Positions 37,253 through 48,550 of a DNA stretch of 64,000 nucleotides are shown piece after piece. Source of the stretch: Chinchilla lanigera (lineage: Eukaryota; Chordata; Mammalia; Rodentia; Chinchillidae); contig NW_004955405.1 of assembly GCF_000276665.1 (NCBI RefSeq), positions 12,585,004 to 12,649,003 of the forward strand, written 5' to 3'. A program made the translations under genes and the position numbers. Under the pieces are notes generated by a model. It saw only the letters and a program-made list of their open reading frames with translations. It had not been told where the DNA came from and did no database searches. Within the stretch, counting starts at the first letter, position 1. Every line of letters begins with the position of its first letter.

Positions 37253-38229
37253 ATGAACTATAAATTGTATATTCGGTTTTTAAGTCAATTTCATACATTA
37301 CGTATACCTTGCAGTTGTAACTAGTGTTTGTCACAGTATCATCCAATTTTTAGAGGATAAATTTGTTTGTGTTAATCCTTAATGATAAAGAAGAAGCTGA
37401 ATTTAGGACCATTTCAAATGTAATGTCCACTTTTTGGGGGGGGCCTTTTCATTTCAAATTGTATCACACCTAATTTATGTTGCTCTTTATATTGTATATT
37501 GCTACTACATATACCTTCTGTCCTGACTCTGTCATTAAACCAGGCCCATTTTCCCAGCTAAATAGTATAAAACTCATCACTGAAATGATGAGTTTATAAA
37601 AGAGAAAGAGTTTCTCCATGAGGCCGCAAGTGTACAGGCATAAGAGATCAAGTTTCAAGTTTTCCTAGGCAAGGGTAGGGGCGTTAATGGGATAAAGACA
37701 TGCGATGAGGTATGGTGTACGGAGAGGTGACTGAAGCTGAAGTAATCAGTCTGTGCATGTGTGTGATCAACCTCAGCTCTTAGGGTGCTTCTTAGGGTGC
37801 ACGTACAGAAAAGTGCAGAATCATCATGACACAAGGGTGGAGTTCCTGGTGTTCTGACATCAAGGAATCACTCATGAGCACTTGTTTAATCCCAAGTGCA
37901 GAGTGGGTGGTTTGAACGGCTGTCCTTCAAGTCTCTGACATGTAATGTAGGCACAATGACCTACACATGAGAGGTGTCATCTACAGCAGTGTTGGTGGGA
38001 GACTAATAATACATGTATTGCTCAGCTAAGGGAGTAATAAAGGATGGACGGAAGAACACAAGGGGAGGATCTCTTGTGGGTGAGAAGGGGTCCAGGGGAT
38101 CAAGGGCAGGAGGCAGTGGGAGGAGATGGGGAAATATGTAGAGTGAAGTTATGCGACGTACAGGATCTCAATAGCCTTGATGAAGGTGGATATTTTAAGT
38201 CATAAACATGAAGTTATCAACAAGAATAA

Positions 38230-38390
38230 AAAAGGGGAAAGAGAAATTAGAAGTGGAGAAAGGGAGGGGGAAGGAAGGGAATTAAAAAGTGAAACAAACT
38301 GTGCTCTGTACAGATACGAACTTCCCAAGATGACTGTAAAATGCATGTACTATAAATATGTGCTATTAAATAAAAAATAAAAAACTAACC
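38230..38390 (+). mobile_element. L1-like 3' tail, sense
   Basis: Purine-rich GGGAAAGAGAAATTAGAAGTGG and GGGAGGGGGAAGGAAGGG are followed by TGCTCTGTACAGATACGAAC and an A-rich end AATAAAAAATAAAAA. It resembles the tails at 20.9 and 28.5 kb. It ends about 140 bp before the last TRHDE exon. Confidence 0.5.
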
Positions 38391-38528
38391 AAAAGCAAGG
38401 AACCTAAAGGCTAGAGGATTTGTTCAGCTTTTCAGTTTGGCACTTTGTTTCAAGTAGATTCTTCTACATATTGCACAGGAGCTCATTTTAAGACATGCAA
38501 ATTTACCATTTTAAATTTCTATTTCCAG

Positions 38529-38672
38529 CTAAAGAACTTCATGAAGAACTACGATGGAGTTGCTGCAGCATCTTTCACACGAGCTGTAGAAACCGTTGAA
38601 GCCAATGTCCGCTGGAAAATGCTCTATCAAGATGAGCTTTTCCAATGGCTGGGGAAAGCTCTAAGACACTAA
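38529..38672 (+). CDS. TRHDE: TRHDE last coding exon, C-terminus and stop
   Basis: 144 bp including TAA at 38670-38672. It encodes 47 residues starting LKNFMKNYDGVAAASFTRAV and ending LFQWLGKALRH, which I recognise as the mammalian TRHDE C-terminus. The acceptor is ATTTCCAG; entry phase 0. The ETVEANVRWK segment is the usual final helix pattern of M1 aminopeptidases ('E.V..N..W'). The exon ends exactly where the known protein ends, so there is no C-terminal extension or truncation. Together the seven exons give 295 whole residues with no frame break, so the gene looks functional here. Confidence 0.97.
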   Translation, partial: LKNFMKNYDGVAAASFTRAVETVEANVRWKMLYQDELFQWLGKALRH

Positions 38673-38777
38673 TATGTATCTTTTGCAAACATTTAAACTC
38701 AGAATTTTGTGAGAGGATCTACTTTACGTGGAATGAGGAAAATGGCTGAATTTTCAGTGTTAACATGTGGGAGGAAT

Positions 38778-38811
38778 CCTTCTTCTTCTTCTTCTTCTTT
38801 TTTTTTTTTTT
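38778..38811. repeat. (CTT)n and poly(T) tract in the 3' UTR
   Basis: Several TTC/CTT triplets are followed by about 15 T, roughly 105 bp after the stop. In the mRNA this is a long U-rich pyrimidine tract. Confidence 0.9.
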
Positions 38812-39732
38812 GGTTTTGGGAGATATTATTTGTTTCATTCATTCCATTTGTTTCTCTACTCGGTGTTCTCTAAAGAAACCTTTGCAAGTGAAACTGGCTG
38901 TGGCTGCTTCAGCTGTACATTCCTTGCTGTACAAGACCAAATATGGTAGTGGTGCATGTCAATGTTGCAGTCAGTTTGGAAAATCATATTCAGAATACTC
39001 TGTGCATGGATGTGTGGTCTGCCTGTGTTCCAGCATGCTTATTTAAAATGTCCAACGTTTTATGTGAATATATGTTACATCCAAGATGGGCATTATACAA
39101 AAGCACAAAGGTTGTTGGTGACAATCAGTGTTGCAATGAAAGAAAACCTGAAAAGGAATTTATTCTCAGTCTTGGACAATGGAGGGATAAATTAGCTCTG
39201 TAAGTAATCATTGTTACTTATTTCAGCATTTGGATTGTCTGGCAATGATTACTGGTTGATAACTCACTTTCGTTGAGTTAAAGCTGTGTATACATTTAAA
39301 AGAAATATAGATAGTGTATACATATGTACATAGGGGCTGCCATATGTATATAGAATGTTGTACACTGCACATGTGTGGAAAATCTCTTCAGATCAAAGAA
39401 AATTTATCTCTTTTTATAAATGAATGGACATTTGGAAGAGGTTTAAAAGAATTTATCTCAATATTATCCTTCTTAATTCCTAAATTCTCGTCTACTCATT
39501 TTTCATCTACTTTCCAAATGCTTCTAGTCCATGATGCATTTTAACACAATTTGCTTGTAAACAAACACCATTATAATTCTCCTAAGTCAATGGCAACCTT
39601 GCATATAGATTCTGTCATTGTTTGGTTCAAGTTTCATATTGCACAAAGCAGTTGTGTAAATGTAGAATTGTTAGTGCTGAGAAAGTATTTATTTTTTATC
39701 TTGTTTGTCCATCTTATTCTTTTTCTCTTTCC

Positions 39733-39816
39733 TTTTTTTTTTTTGTACCGGGATTTGAACTCAGGACCTTGTGCTTGCCAGGCAAACACTGTGCCGCTGA
39801 GCTATCTCCCCGGCCC
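39733..39816 (-). mobile_element. TRHDE: ID-type SINE in the TRHDE 3' UTR, antisense
   Basis: Poly(T), then GTACCGGGATTTGAACTCAGG, ACCTTGTGCTTGCCAGGC, GTGCCGCTGAGCTATCTCCC and CGGCCC. A perfect 12 bp target-site duplication TGTCCATCTTAT lies at 39706-39717 and 39817-39828. The 163-codon open frame across this region is produced by the insertion and is not a gene. Confidence 0.95.
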
Positions 39817-41051
39817 TGTCCATCTTATATTGGGTGGTACAGAGTTAAAAATTCTTTCTGTGTGTTGGTCTTTGTGTCTGTGTTGCTCTAACCTTACATT
39901 CAGCAACCATACCTCAGTGGGTCTATTAGCACTTAATGACCTTTTCTGCCAGTTGTGCCATCCCTTAAAAAGTTACTTTCCTTTTGTTAATGTACAGTCT
40001 TTGTTTCAGCATTCACAACTTTGTCCTACCTGGGAATTTTAAATAGGTATTTTTGTGGCTATGTGTTATGTGACACGAGGTTTTAAAATGATATTTTCAC
40101 CTTGTGGGCCAGGTCTCAGTCACACTTAGATGGATATGTTTTAACCTACCATTATAAAATACCACTACAGTAATGGTACTTAAGCTAAAAGTTTGTGGAC
40201 CATTACTTTCGGAGGTGTTCCACTTCTATAATTCTTGCAAATCACTGAAATGAATGAATTTGAGAATTAAGTCACTCAGTACTGAAGGAAAATAGACTGG
40301 ATGAAGCTGCAGCCATAGAATTATTTTAAATTTATATAAAAAGGAGCAATTTCCCAATTGATAAATTCGTAAGTACCACCTAAAAAAAATTTTAATATTT
40401 AAGCAACTAATACACATTGCTCACACTTAGATTTTTAACACTTTCACGATTAAAGTCCATAAATTTTAATGTTTTCTGTGGTGTTAATAAGACATGGTAA
40501 TGTTTAGCATAAAATGTAGAAGTTATACCACCTACCAAACGTGATGACATCCAATTACTATGTATCATAGTTACACTGTCCTTAAGGGCAAGTTCTTCAA
40601 CATAACAGTTATAAGTACCATACTGCTGTGCACATCCCAGATATTTTCTATATCACTACTCAGTCCATGTAATAGATGACAGAAAGTTAGAAGTGGACGT
40701 CTTGCTTGTGTCATAAATTATTTAAAATTCTTAGTAGTCACATTTTTAGGGAAATTGCCATTTCTAATTTTCGGTTAGAAAGGCCTTTATAGCTCTGATC
40801 CTCCCCACTGTTAATTATCTTAATCCTCTTCAGTATTTTAGTGGCCTTGAACAACTGGGTTAGCTACAATTCAAATCCTAAGCGTGTAATTACGTACAAT
40901 GTTCAATACCTCATATAGTACTTGTTCAACAGTATGGTGGTATCAATGACATTCAAATGGCATTTTCGTTCTACATATTTTTCAATAATTTATTGTTTCC
41001 AATGTTGAAATTAAAGTTTTTAGTTGTTAAAATAAGTAATATTTTCAAAAT

Positions 41052-41057
41052 AATAAA
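41052..41057 (+). terminator. TRHDE: Candidate polyadenylation signal AATAAA for TRHDE
   Basis: First canonical hexamer downstream of the stop, with a U/GU-rich region 50-100 bp further on. Other hexamers follow, so this may be one of several sites. Confidence 0.4.
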
Positions 41058-43639
41058 ATAGCCAATGATATCTCTTGGAATATTCTATAAAATGCAGTTA
41101 TAAAATTATATTTTCTACTTAGAGTTTTTATCTTTCCTCTCTTCTTTGTCTATTTTGCAAATCATATATATGCATGAAATAACAACTGAAAGTGTCCATC
41201 ATTTAGTCTTGATTGACTGTGCCAGTCTTTGTTTGACAGAAAAACATTGTTTCAATTAGAAAAGACCAAATTATTTGCTACACTGAATATTAATTGTCTC
41301 CTGATGACTTATAAATAAAAACGATTTCACATTTTTAACATTTTTCCTTACAATGTTCCTACAGTCTTTGAAATTTTCAGTTTCATCTTTTAAGGCTAAT
41401 ATACAATGCTAGATCTATTCTAGAATTTCAATGACATGTGCTTTTTCAAGGCCTTATACTCATTTTGGTTTATTTTATTTCCAAGATAATTATATCATGG
41501 AACTGAGATTTCTGTGATAGTAAAATTACAAATATTACCACTGTAATATCATACAAGGTTGTTAAGGTTCTCCCATGGGTTTATAAGATGCATTTCATTT
41601 TCAAAGAACTTTTACACATGCTGTGGTATTTTGTTATTGGCTCCTCACAAAAGCACTATACATTTGGCTCTATATCCTGAAGCTGGGAGTAGCAACATGA
41701 ACTATTTAAAATTATCATTATTTTGGGAACAGATATAATCGCTTAAGTCTCTCAATATAGCTTTTCACCAACTAAATTATAAATACATATTCAACATACC
41801 CCTATCCAGCGTTAGTTGGTGATTTTGCAAATACTAGACCAGCATCAAAACACATTAAATATATCTGCAATAATTATATTTTTAAAGGCTTTTCAATTTG
41901 CATGATTTGAAAGTACTAAATAAAAATGTTAAATAGCATGTACTTTGATCGATGCAAATAGTCAAATATTTGGAAAAATAATATAGTTTATTGGAGAGAC
42001 TGTTTTTTAAATTCCTTGTTGAATGTAGTTTAAATATAATTTTTAAGCACTGATAATTTGTTTTCCTTTCAGCAGAAACTTCTAGGATCATACTAACAGT
42101 AATAACAGATGGTCAGAATACAGATAAAATGCTATCCATCTAAATCATTGAAAATAATATCAGTAAAATGTTCATAAATCTATGTAGACTAAATTGTGAA
42201 AAAACATTTCTATGCAACTATTTCATGGAATTAGATGCCATACAGGGATTCCATAAGATTTTTATAATAAAACATTTAATTTAAATCTGTTAGCAATTAA
42301 AATTTTAAGTGATTCTTTTTTAAAAAGTTGGGAGAGCCTAAAGTAGCTAGTCCCTTGAGAGCACCAATGAAGCAGCCACATATACTTATGAAAGAAGTCC
42401 TAAAAGCACATATAATTAGAAATTTAGATTTTCCCATCTGATTTTTCTTTTATCAGAGATCATACTCAACTTATTGTTTTATTTTGATGTTTATATGCTG
42501 ATATAATTGCTGACAGCCTTTTATTAAGCTGGACACTTAGTAAGGATACAAAAGAGGTGAACAGATCAAAAAGAATTCACATGAAAAAATATTTAAAAAA
42601 TGAAATTATAAGAAGTAAGAATAATGACAGCATGAAAAATAGTTGCACAGTATATAAAATGGTAAATCATTTTGGGTACAGATAATTTCAAATGTTTTGT
42701 ACATTAGTTCTTAAGCTTTGGTATAATTTTTATTCTTTGATTTCACAATACTTATGTTTTATGGAATTATGTAACAGTTTGAAATTTTAATAAAATCCTA
42801 CAGTTACAATGATAATTGGAATAGAAATTGGGGTAGAATTCATCCTTGAGTATAGTTGTATAAGTAATTTAGCAATATTGGTTAGTTGCAGAAAAAAAAT
42901 GTCTAATTTACCTATGAAAATGCAGTTCATGTTTCCTGAAATAATTTTAGCATATTTGCATAATTAACATTTGTTAATTTCATGTTAGTCATATATTCTT
43001 TATAGCATGCTCAGAAGTACTTATCTATCTTTGGAAATAATTTATTTCTTCAAATTCACATATATGAACTTGATTGAAAAATGTTCTTATAAATTTTTCT
43101 AGAATTTCAGACTTTAATCATACAGATGTGGCCTTCAATTCAATTGCCATTAATTAATGAGGAAGTTTCTAAAATAAATATTTTTCTCAATGTGATATAG
43201 ATTCAGGAAAAGTCTAACAATAATGTAGTAGCTTTATTTTCAGGTTTACTTTAAAAAAATTCATTTTGTGATTTAGATACAGAAAGTTTAAAAACTATCC
43301 TCAGTACTTTTAGGAAAGTTATTGAAACTACAAATTTTAAAGTTAAATATACTCTCTATGGCTCACTGCATGCATTTTCAAAAATTTGTCACAAATTAGA
43401 TCGACTACCAGTAGATAGTATAATTGTTACCCATAATGTGAAAACTACATTTTGTGCATTTTATTTAGAATAGTTCATATTTTAAAGGATAGTGCTTTGA
43501 AGATTCCTTTTGGACTTTTCCTAGCTCATGTATCAATCACTAAAAGAAAAATATGACTGAATTTATCTTACTCTGAATTAAAATGTTTTATAGTACATTA
43601 AGTGAGCTAGGCTATAGGAAAGGAACAAAAAATGGAATA

Positions 43640-43800
43640 CCTACTAAATTTCAGGCAACCTTCAAATACCTCATTCAACAACTCTATGAAATCTCTTTCA
43701 TTCAAATTTGTCATTGAGTAGGCCAGATGCTAGTTTACACAATTAATTAGTGGTATTATCTGAGATTCAAAACTGTCCAAAAGCAACCCCATGATGGTTT
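43640..43800 (-). repeat. Possible MIR fragment, antisense
   Basis: Weak matches: ACCTACTAAATTTCAGGCAACC, ACCTCATTCAACAACTCTATGA, AAATTTGTCATTGAGTAGGCCAG. Order fits MIR reversed but divergence is high. Confidence 0.35.
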
Positions 43801-44119
43801 AAATTAGTAATTAATCTGCCTCCAGGTTGCATGAAAACATATTTATCTACACAGATTCATCTCTGTCTCATCTGAAGACTTACCTCACTTTCTCACTGTG
43901 ATTGGCTTATTTGAAAGAATTGTTAATTACTATATTCTGGCTTGCTACTCATTTCTTAACAAGCTAACCTTATAATCACCTATAAAAAGTTTTCATAGGC
44001 AATATTTTACATGCATGTGTTTGTGCAGTGGATTTTAAAATATAACAATTAACACATACTACAACCAATGAGCCATGAAAAATAAGTGAAAACGGAAAGG
44101 ATTATCACACTCTGCACCA

Positions 44120-44620
44120 GTGGATCACAAAGATGAGCTTAAACCTAGGTCTTTGCCTGTAGAAGAGACGTATTTGCCTGATCAGAACTTTCCGTGTGCT
44201 TAGAAGGAGGTCAGAGAAGTATTTGTCTTTTTCTGCTTATAAATAGCTAGATTACAACTGCTTAATTTACTTGCAGTTACATTTTCAGTGGACCTGCTGT
44301 GTGTAGATACGTCTAAGCGGCTTTGACTTGCTCCTGAACAGGTCATCTTGCTTGTAATGGCACACATCTCTCTATGTCATGCAAGTAAATGAGTGAGCCA
44401 TTTTAAAGATAATATCGCAGTGGAGTTAAAAAACATCCACCTTGAATGTACGGTGAATTTATTTTCTAAGTTAAGCATCCAGAGGCTCACGGTACTGTAC
44501 CGATAGCTTCACAGCCTGTTCCTGCGTTTAGGCTCAGCTCGGTCCTCAGCGTCACACAGCTTACGACCTCCTGTGTGAGAAATTAATTACTAAATTTCGC
44601 TATTGATTTCACTTACAACG
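44120..44620. other. CpG-retaining non-coding block
   Basis: In contrast to the CpG-poor surroundings, about 14 CpG sites remain in 500 bp. Examples are GAGACGTATT, TTTCCGTGTG, GATACGTCTAAGCGGC, CTCACGGTACTGTACCGATAG, CTCGGTCCTCAGCGTCAC and CTTACGACC. It includes the palindrome CGGTAC-T-GTACCG at 44490-44502. No open frame or repeat family explains it. It may be a regulatory or conserved element, or a decayed unknown repeat. Confidence 0.4.
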
Positions 44621-46479
44621 GTTTATGAGCTGTCCTTTCTGAAGTACAAAACATTCTTAAATGAATATCTCCACAATATTGTATTCTACTTTTTAAAACA
44701 TTATGTAATAGCAGCTTCAGATAATTATTTAAATGCTACCTGTACATTACCATGTAAGAACATGCTTGCTATTTTTCATTGCAATGTTTTGTCCCTTTTG
44801 CATTTTAATAATCTTTGAAAACATTAAGGCTATAAAACTAAAATAGACTAGAACTGTGATGTTTATGGATTTTTCAGTTACTTGAACAGTAAGGGAAAAT
44901 TTACCTTTAAGTTTTCATTTGGCTTTTTTTACAGCACTGAATTTATCAGGTATTGTCTCAAAATACTACACAAATTCCTAATGAATTTTCCTTTATTCAG
45001 TCATGAAGTTTATTTTCTTAAATCTATTCTCCAATTGAACAGATTTATTTATAATATGCCACACGGAACCATCCATAATACCCCTAATATTTTTTGATTG
45101 GAAAATAAAAAGAGTTCTTTTAGTAAACGCAAATGCTTTAGTAAGTACTAAAGACTCTAGTAAGTACTACAGCATTTATGAAATAAATAACCTTGTTTTA
45201 GTTTAGCAAGTGAATGTTTCTATGGTATATCTTTTAAATTATCCAATAAAAATTGAATGAAATTTTTATTCCATTCTGACCGAGCACTAACAAAATGGAT
45301 TTTTCTACATGAGAAAAGTTGTCCTTTGTATTTTAAATGCAACAAATTTGAATTTTGCCTCTGATAAATAAAATTTTGTATAGTCACATGTAATTCATCA
45401 CTGTCTTAATTTTCTGATGTGTAGATGAGATTAAGATAAATAATAACTTCCACCTTTTTAATTATGCTTCTGTTTTCACTTGAGCATCCATTTAAAATAT
45501 TTTGAGTATACACACGATAGAGATCCATTGAAACAGAAAAAAAACACTTCCAATATGGACTTTAAAAAACACAAATGGTGACACTAAAATAAAGAAGTGT
45601 GTATTTGTGCTATATTGTAGAAAGAAAAAATAACAATTCAGTCTACTTCCTAATTATATGTCTTTAGAATAAATGAAATGATCTGCACTTTGGTAAAAGT
45701 GATTCCACCTGAAATGCATTGCAGATTGCTTTTTAATAGGTTTTCTGCATTTGACAGACTGTCAGGCTCCCTGAATTTCAAGAACAGTTTTCAGTAACAA
45801 CAGAACGATAAAATATATATAATCATGGCTCATAAGTAGTACTCAAATGTATTTTTTAATGCCTCTGGGTTTTTCTCTCTCTGCGAATTGGTCAGAGAAC
45901 ATTAGCACTGATGGCATAGCCATGCATTTGAGTCTTATGAGCAATACTTTATAGAGCCATAGGTAACACTTTTGTGCTATGAGTATGACGGTAAGAAATG
46001 TAGGGCTTCCAAGCCAGATTAAGAGGATAGAGGCAGAGTCTACATGTATATGTATCTATCTCCAGTAATATGTATATTATATAGTATTCATATATAGTTT
46101 ATCATCTATGTTAAATATATTATATAAATGTGTGTATATATGTATTCTGGAATATATAGATATCTTTTTTTCATTGTTCAACTGATAGTTGTGTTGCAGA
46201 ACTGTCATATAAACTAGAAAATAGTTACTGCAAAATGTTGGCATGTAGAGTATGGGTACCACCCCATCTGCAGAGACTGTCAATTAATTATTTAATCACA
46301 CTGGCATTATAGCAAGGATTCTAGCAATCTAGAAGGATCTTATTTAGAAGCAGTTTGAACCTGAGAGAACCTGAACCCCCAGAGATTCTGTCTCAATACA
46401 CACGTCTCCACATAGAGCATAGATTTGTGAGTGATTTCCTTGCAAGTATTCTCATAATATCCCTAAGAAAAATTGGCCA

Positions 46480-46660
46480 GGACAGTGATTCTCTATCCTG
46501 ATTGTGTGTTAGACTCACATGATTAGTTTTCCAAACACATGAATGCTTAAGCTACATTCTGAACCAATTAAAAGAGAATCTTGAGATATGAGACATCAGC
46601 ATCAGTAATTTTTTTAGCCTCTGGAGGATTCCAGTATACAGTGAGGGTTAAGAACACCTG
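46480..46660 (+). mobile_element. MER5-like hAT MITE remnant
   Basis: Begins CAGTGATTCTCTATCCTGATTG, resembling the usual CAGTGGTTCTCAACC start. It has GTTAGACTCACATGATTAG, GACATCAGCATCAGTAATTTTTT and a closing GGGTTAAGAACACCTGG block. Confidence 0.65.
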
Positions 46661-47901
46661 GACAGAAGGGGTTAGACATACAGTAGTTTAAGTATTAGCT
46701 ACAGAATTCTGCTGGAAGTACTTATTTCAGAAATCTAGGAAGTTGTCACTATTGTTTGACATTCGTGTCAAATATAGAAGAAAAATACGTTCTGTATTAG
46801 CTCAATATTGAAAAACAGACAGGAGGGTTGAATAACTGACTTCTGTACCCTGACATGTCACTGCCAGAAAAGCTAAGAGTGGTTCTCTGCCAGTGATATA
46901 GATGACTTCTCTGCCATATACAATGAACTGGACGTACTTCGCTCACCTACTTTGTCTTATATGCTTTCTTCTAGAATCCTACACAGATAACTATATCCAC
47001 GTGCATTATCAGTGTTAACAATTTCTCAACTTTTGTTTCTTTATTTTAAATGAAAGAAAGGCCCATTGGAAAGGCTTTCTATTCAATAACTCCACCCTAT
47101 GGTCTACAGAAACAAACCGGAAAAAAATTCTTTCTGTTGCTGTTCATCTTGGAAGTGCTTGAAACTGGTGATCACACATGACATGTTAAAATTGTTACAG
47201 CGGGAAGATAAATATACCATAAACTATTATTAGGTTCTATTGTCATCTGAGAGATGATTCTTTTTGCTTGTTCTCCAGTTTTTTTTTTACTTTATTCTCC
47301 TTTCTGTCTCTCATGTGACCTGCCAGCTGAGCACAGAGTCTTTTTCAGTAACACATACTATTTTTTCACTTGACATTGGAAAATGGGTAGTAAAAGTTTT
47401 GAGCTGTTCTCTATCAGTGTGCATAATAGAAAGTGACATGTGTTTCTGCGATTGTCAAACAGGACCCAAAGGGCATTCTGGTGCATTGAAACTGCCAGCT
47501 TGTGCCCTTGAATCTGTGCTCATCGATTAGTTGTTTAGTTCTGGCTTCTCCTGTGTTGTTAAAATTTCCTGTTCTTTCCTAAATCTCCTGCTAATTAAAG
47601 ATTTCAGAAGAGAAAATATTCCTGCCCCTCCACCTCATGAAAAGGGAATTAGAAATTTTGTCTCCCCTAGAACATTTTAGCAAGTGGCTAGAAGCTGAAT
47701 GGTTTAATTGGATAACTCTTGAGTCATATATAATAACAATGATAAACACCCAATTCTCCTATTATAGTTTTGCTAGTTTTCCACACTCTTTCACATTGTG
47801 TATCATTTTCTTTATAGGATTTAACAGTCAACCCAATTTCAGGGCATAAGGAAATTTTTCTATAAAGCAAGATCTTCTAAATTTTATCTTATTATTCTTT
47901 T

Positions 47902-47991
47902 TTTTTTTTTTTTCTCCGGTACCGGGAACCGAACTCACGACCTTGCGCTTGCCAGGCAGGCGCTTTGCCACTGAGCTGAATCCCCAGCCCC
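47902..47991 (-). mobile_element. Young ID-type SINE, antisense
   Basis: T-rich tail, CTCCGGTACCGGGAACCGAACTC, ACGACCTTGCGCTTGCCAGG, CAGGCGCTTTGCCACTGAGC, ending AATCCCCAGCCCC. A perfect 14 bp duplication CTTATTATTCTTTT lies at 47888-47901 and 47996-48009. The sequence is almost identical to the 37.2 kb and 57.9 kb copies. Confidence 0.96.
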
Positions 47992-48514
47992 TTAGCTTAT
48001 TATTCTTTTCACAATTCTTATGATGACTGACTTCACAGAGACATTTATGACAAGTTTGGGACTACCCAAGAATTCCAGAAAATGCTGTGAAAAAGGGGCA
48101 ACAGTTTACTGAGCACAGATCTGTGTAGAAGTCTTAAAGCTGACACATGGAATACAGGAATTCCATTATTCAGTAAATATACACCAAAATCTAGCATAAA
48201 AGAAGGGATGAGAGAAATTAGGCTTTCAATATTGAAGAAAGACGTGCACTTCAGCAAGTAGAGCATGCCAAGAGGCTACATGTGTACAAGCAATTACCCG
48301 CAGTTGAGGTATATCACAAAGGTATTTCAGAAGCAAATGTTCTGGTATTTCCTCTATGCACGTACTTCTCAGTTTTATCTGAGTGAAATAATTGGATGAA
48401 ATAAATAGAATGTTTCAAATGCTAAAAAAAATTCCAAAATGATTAGTAATTTCAATCCTGTTAAAATATTGTGCAAAGAAAAATAGCTAGTTAGTATTTA
48501 TGAGGTTTTCCTTT

Positions 48515-48550
48515 TTGGTGTGTGAGTGTGTGTGTGTGCGTGCACGTGTT
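48515..48550. repeat. (TG)n microsatellite, interrupted
   Basis: GGTGTGTGAGTGTGTGTGTGTGCG followed by TGCACGTG; alternating purine-pyrimidine. Confidence 0.85.

Larger units (their letters stand above)
32569..38528 (+). other. TRHDE: Last TRHDE intron (6.0 kb)
   Basis: Opens with GTAAAT and ends with TTTCCAG. It contains a CT-rich stretch at 33960-34090, a young antisense ID SINE at 37154-37252 and an L1-like tail at 38230-38390. In 34.1-37.1 kb I see only unique AT-rich sequence. The 37.67-38.23 kb stretch is somewhat GC-richer and not recognised; it may be the upstream part of the L1-like element. Confidence 0.88.
38673..41080 (+). other. TRHDE: Probable 3' UTR of TRHDE
   Basis: AT-rich sequence after the stop. 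The first canonical AATAAA I find is at 41052-41057. It is followed at about 41106-41160 by a T/GT-rich stretch (TTTTTATCTTTCC, CTTCTTTGTC), a plausible cleavage context. A non-canonical ATTAAA at 40449-40454 could give a shorter form. Further AATAAA hexamers at 41314, 41920, 42266 and 42789 allow longer forms. The UTR carries a CTT/poly(T) tract and an antisense ID SINE. The end point is inference. Confidence 0.5.

Noticed and set aside
39551..40042. 163-codon open frame on the + strand after TRHDE
   Set aside because: It runs through the antisense ID SINE and AT-rich 3' UTR; the length is created by the insertion and no protein family is recognisable.
44603..45097. Two 71-codon + strand frames downstream of TRHDE
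   Set aside because: AT-driven composition (Phe, Leu, Asn, Tyr rich), no known motif, no splice context; at most an extended UTR or unique sequence.
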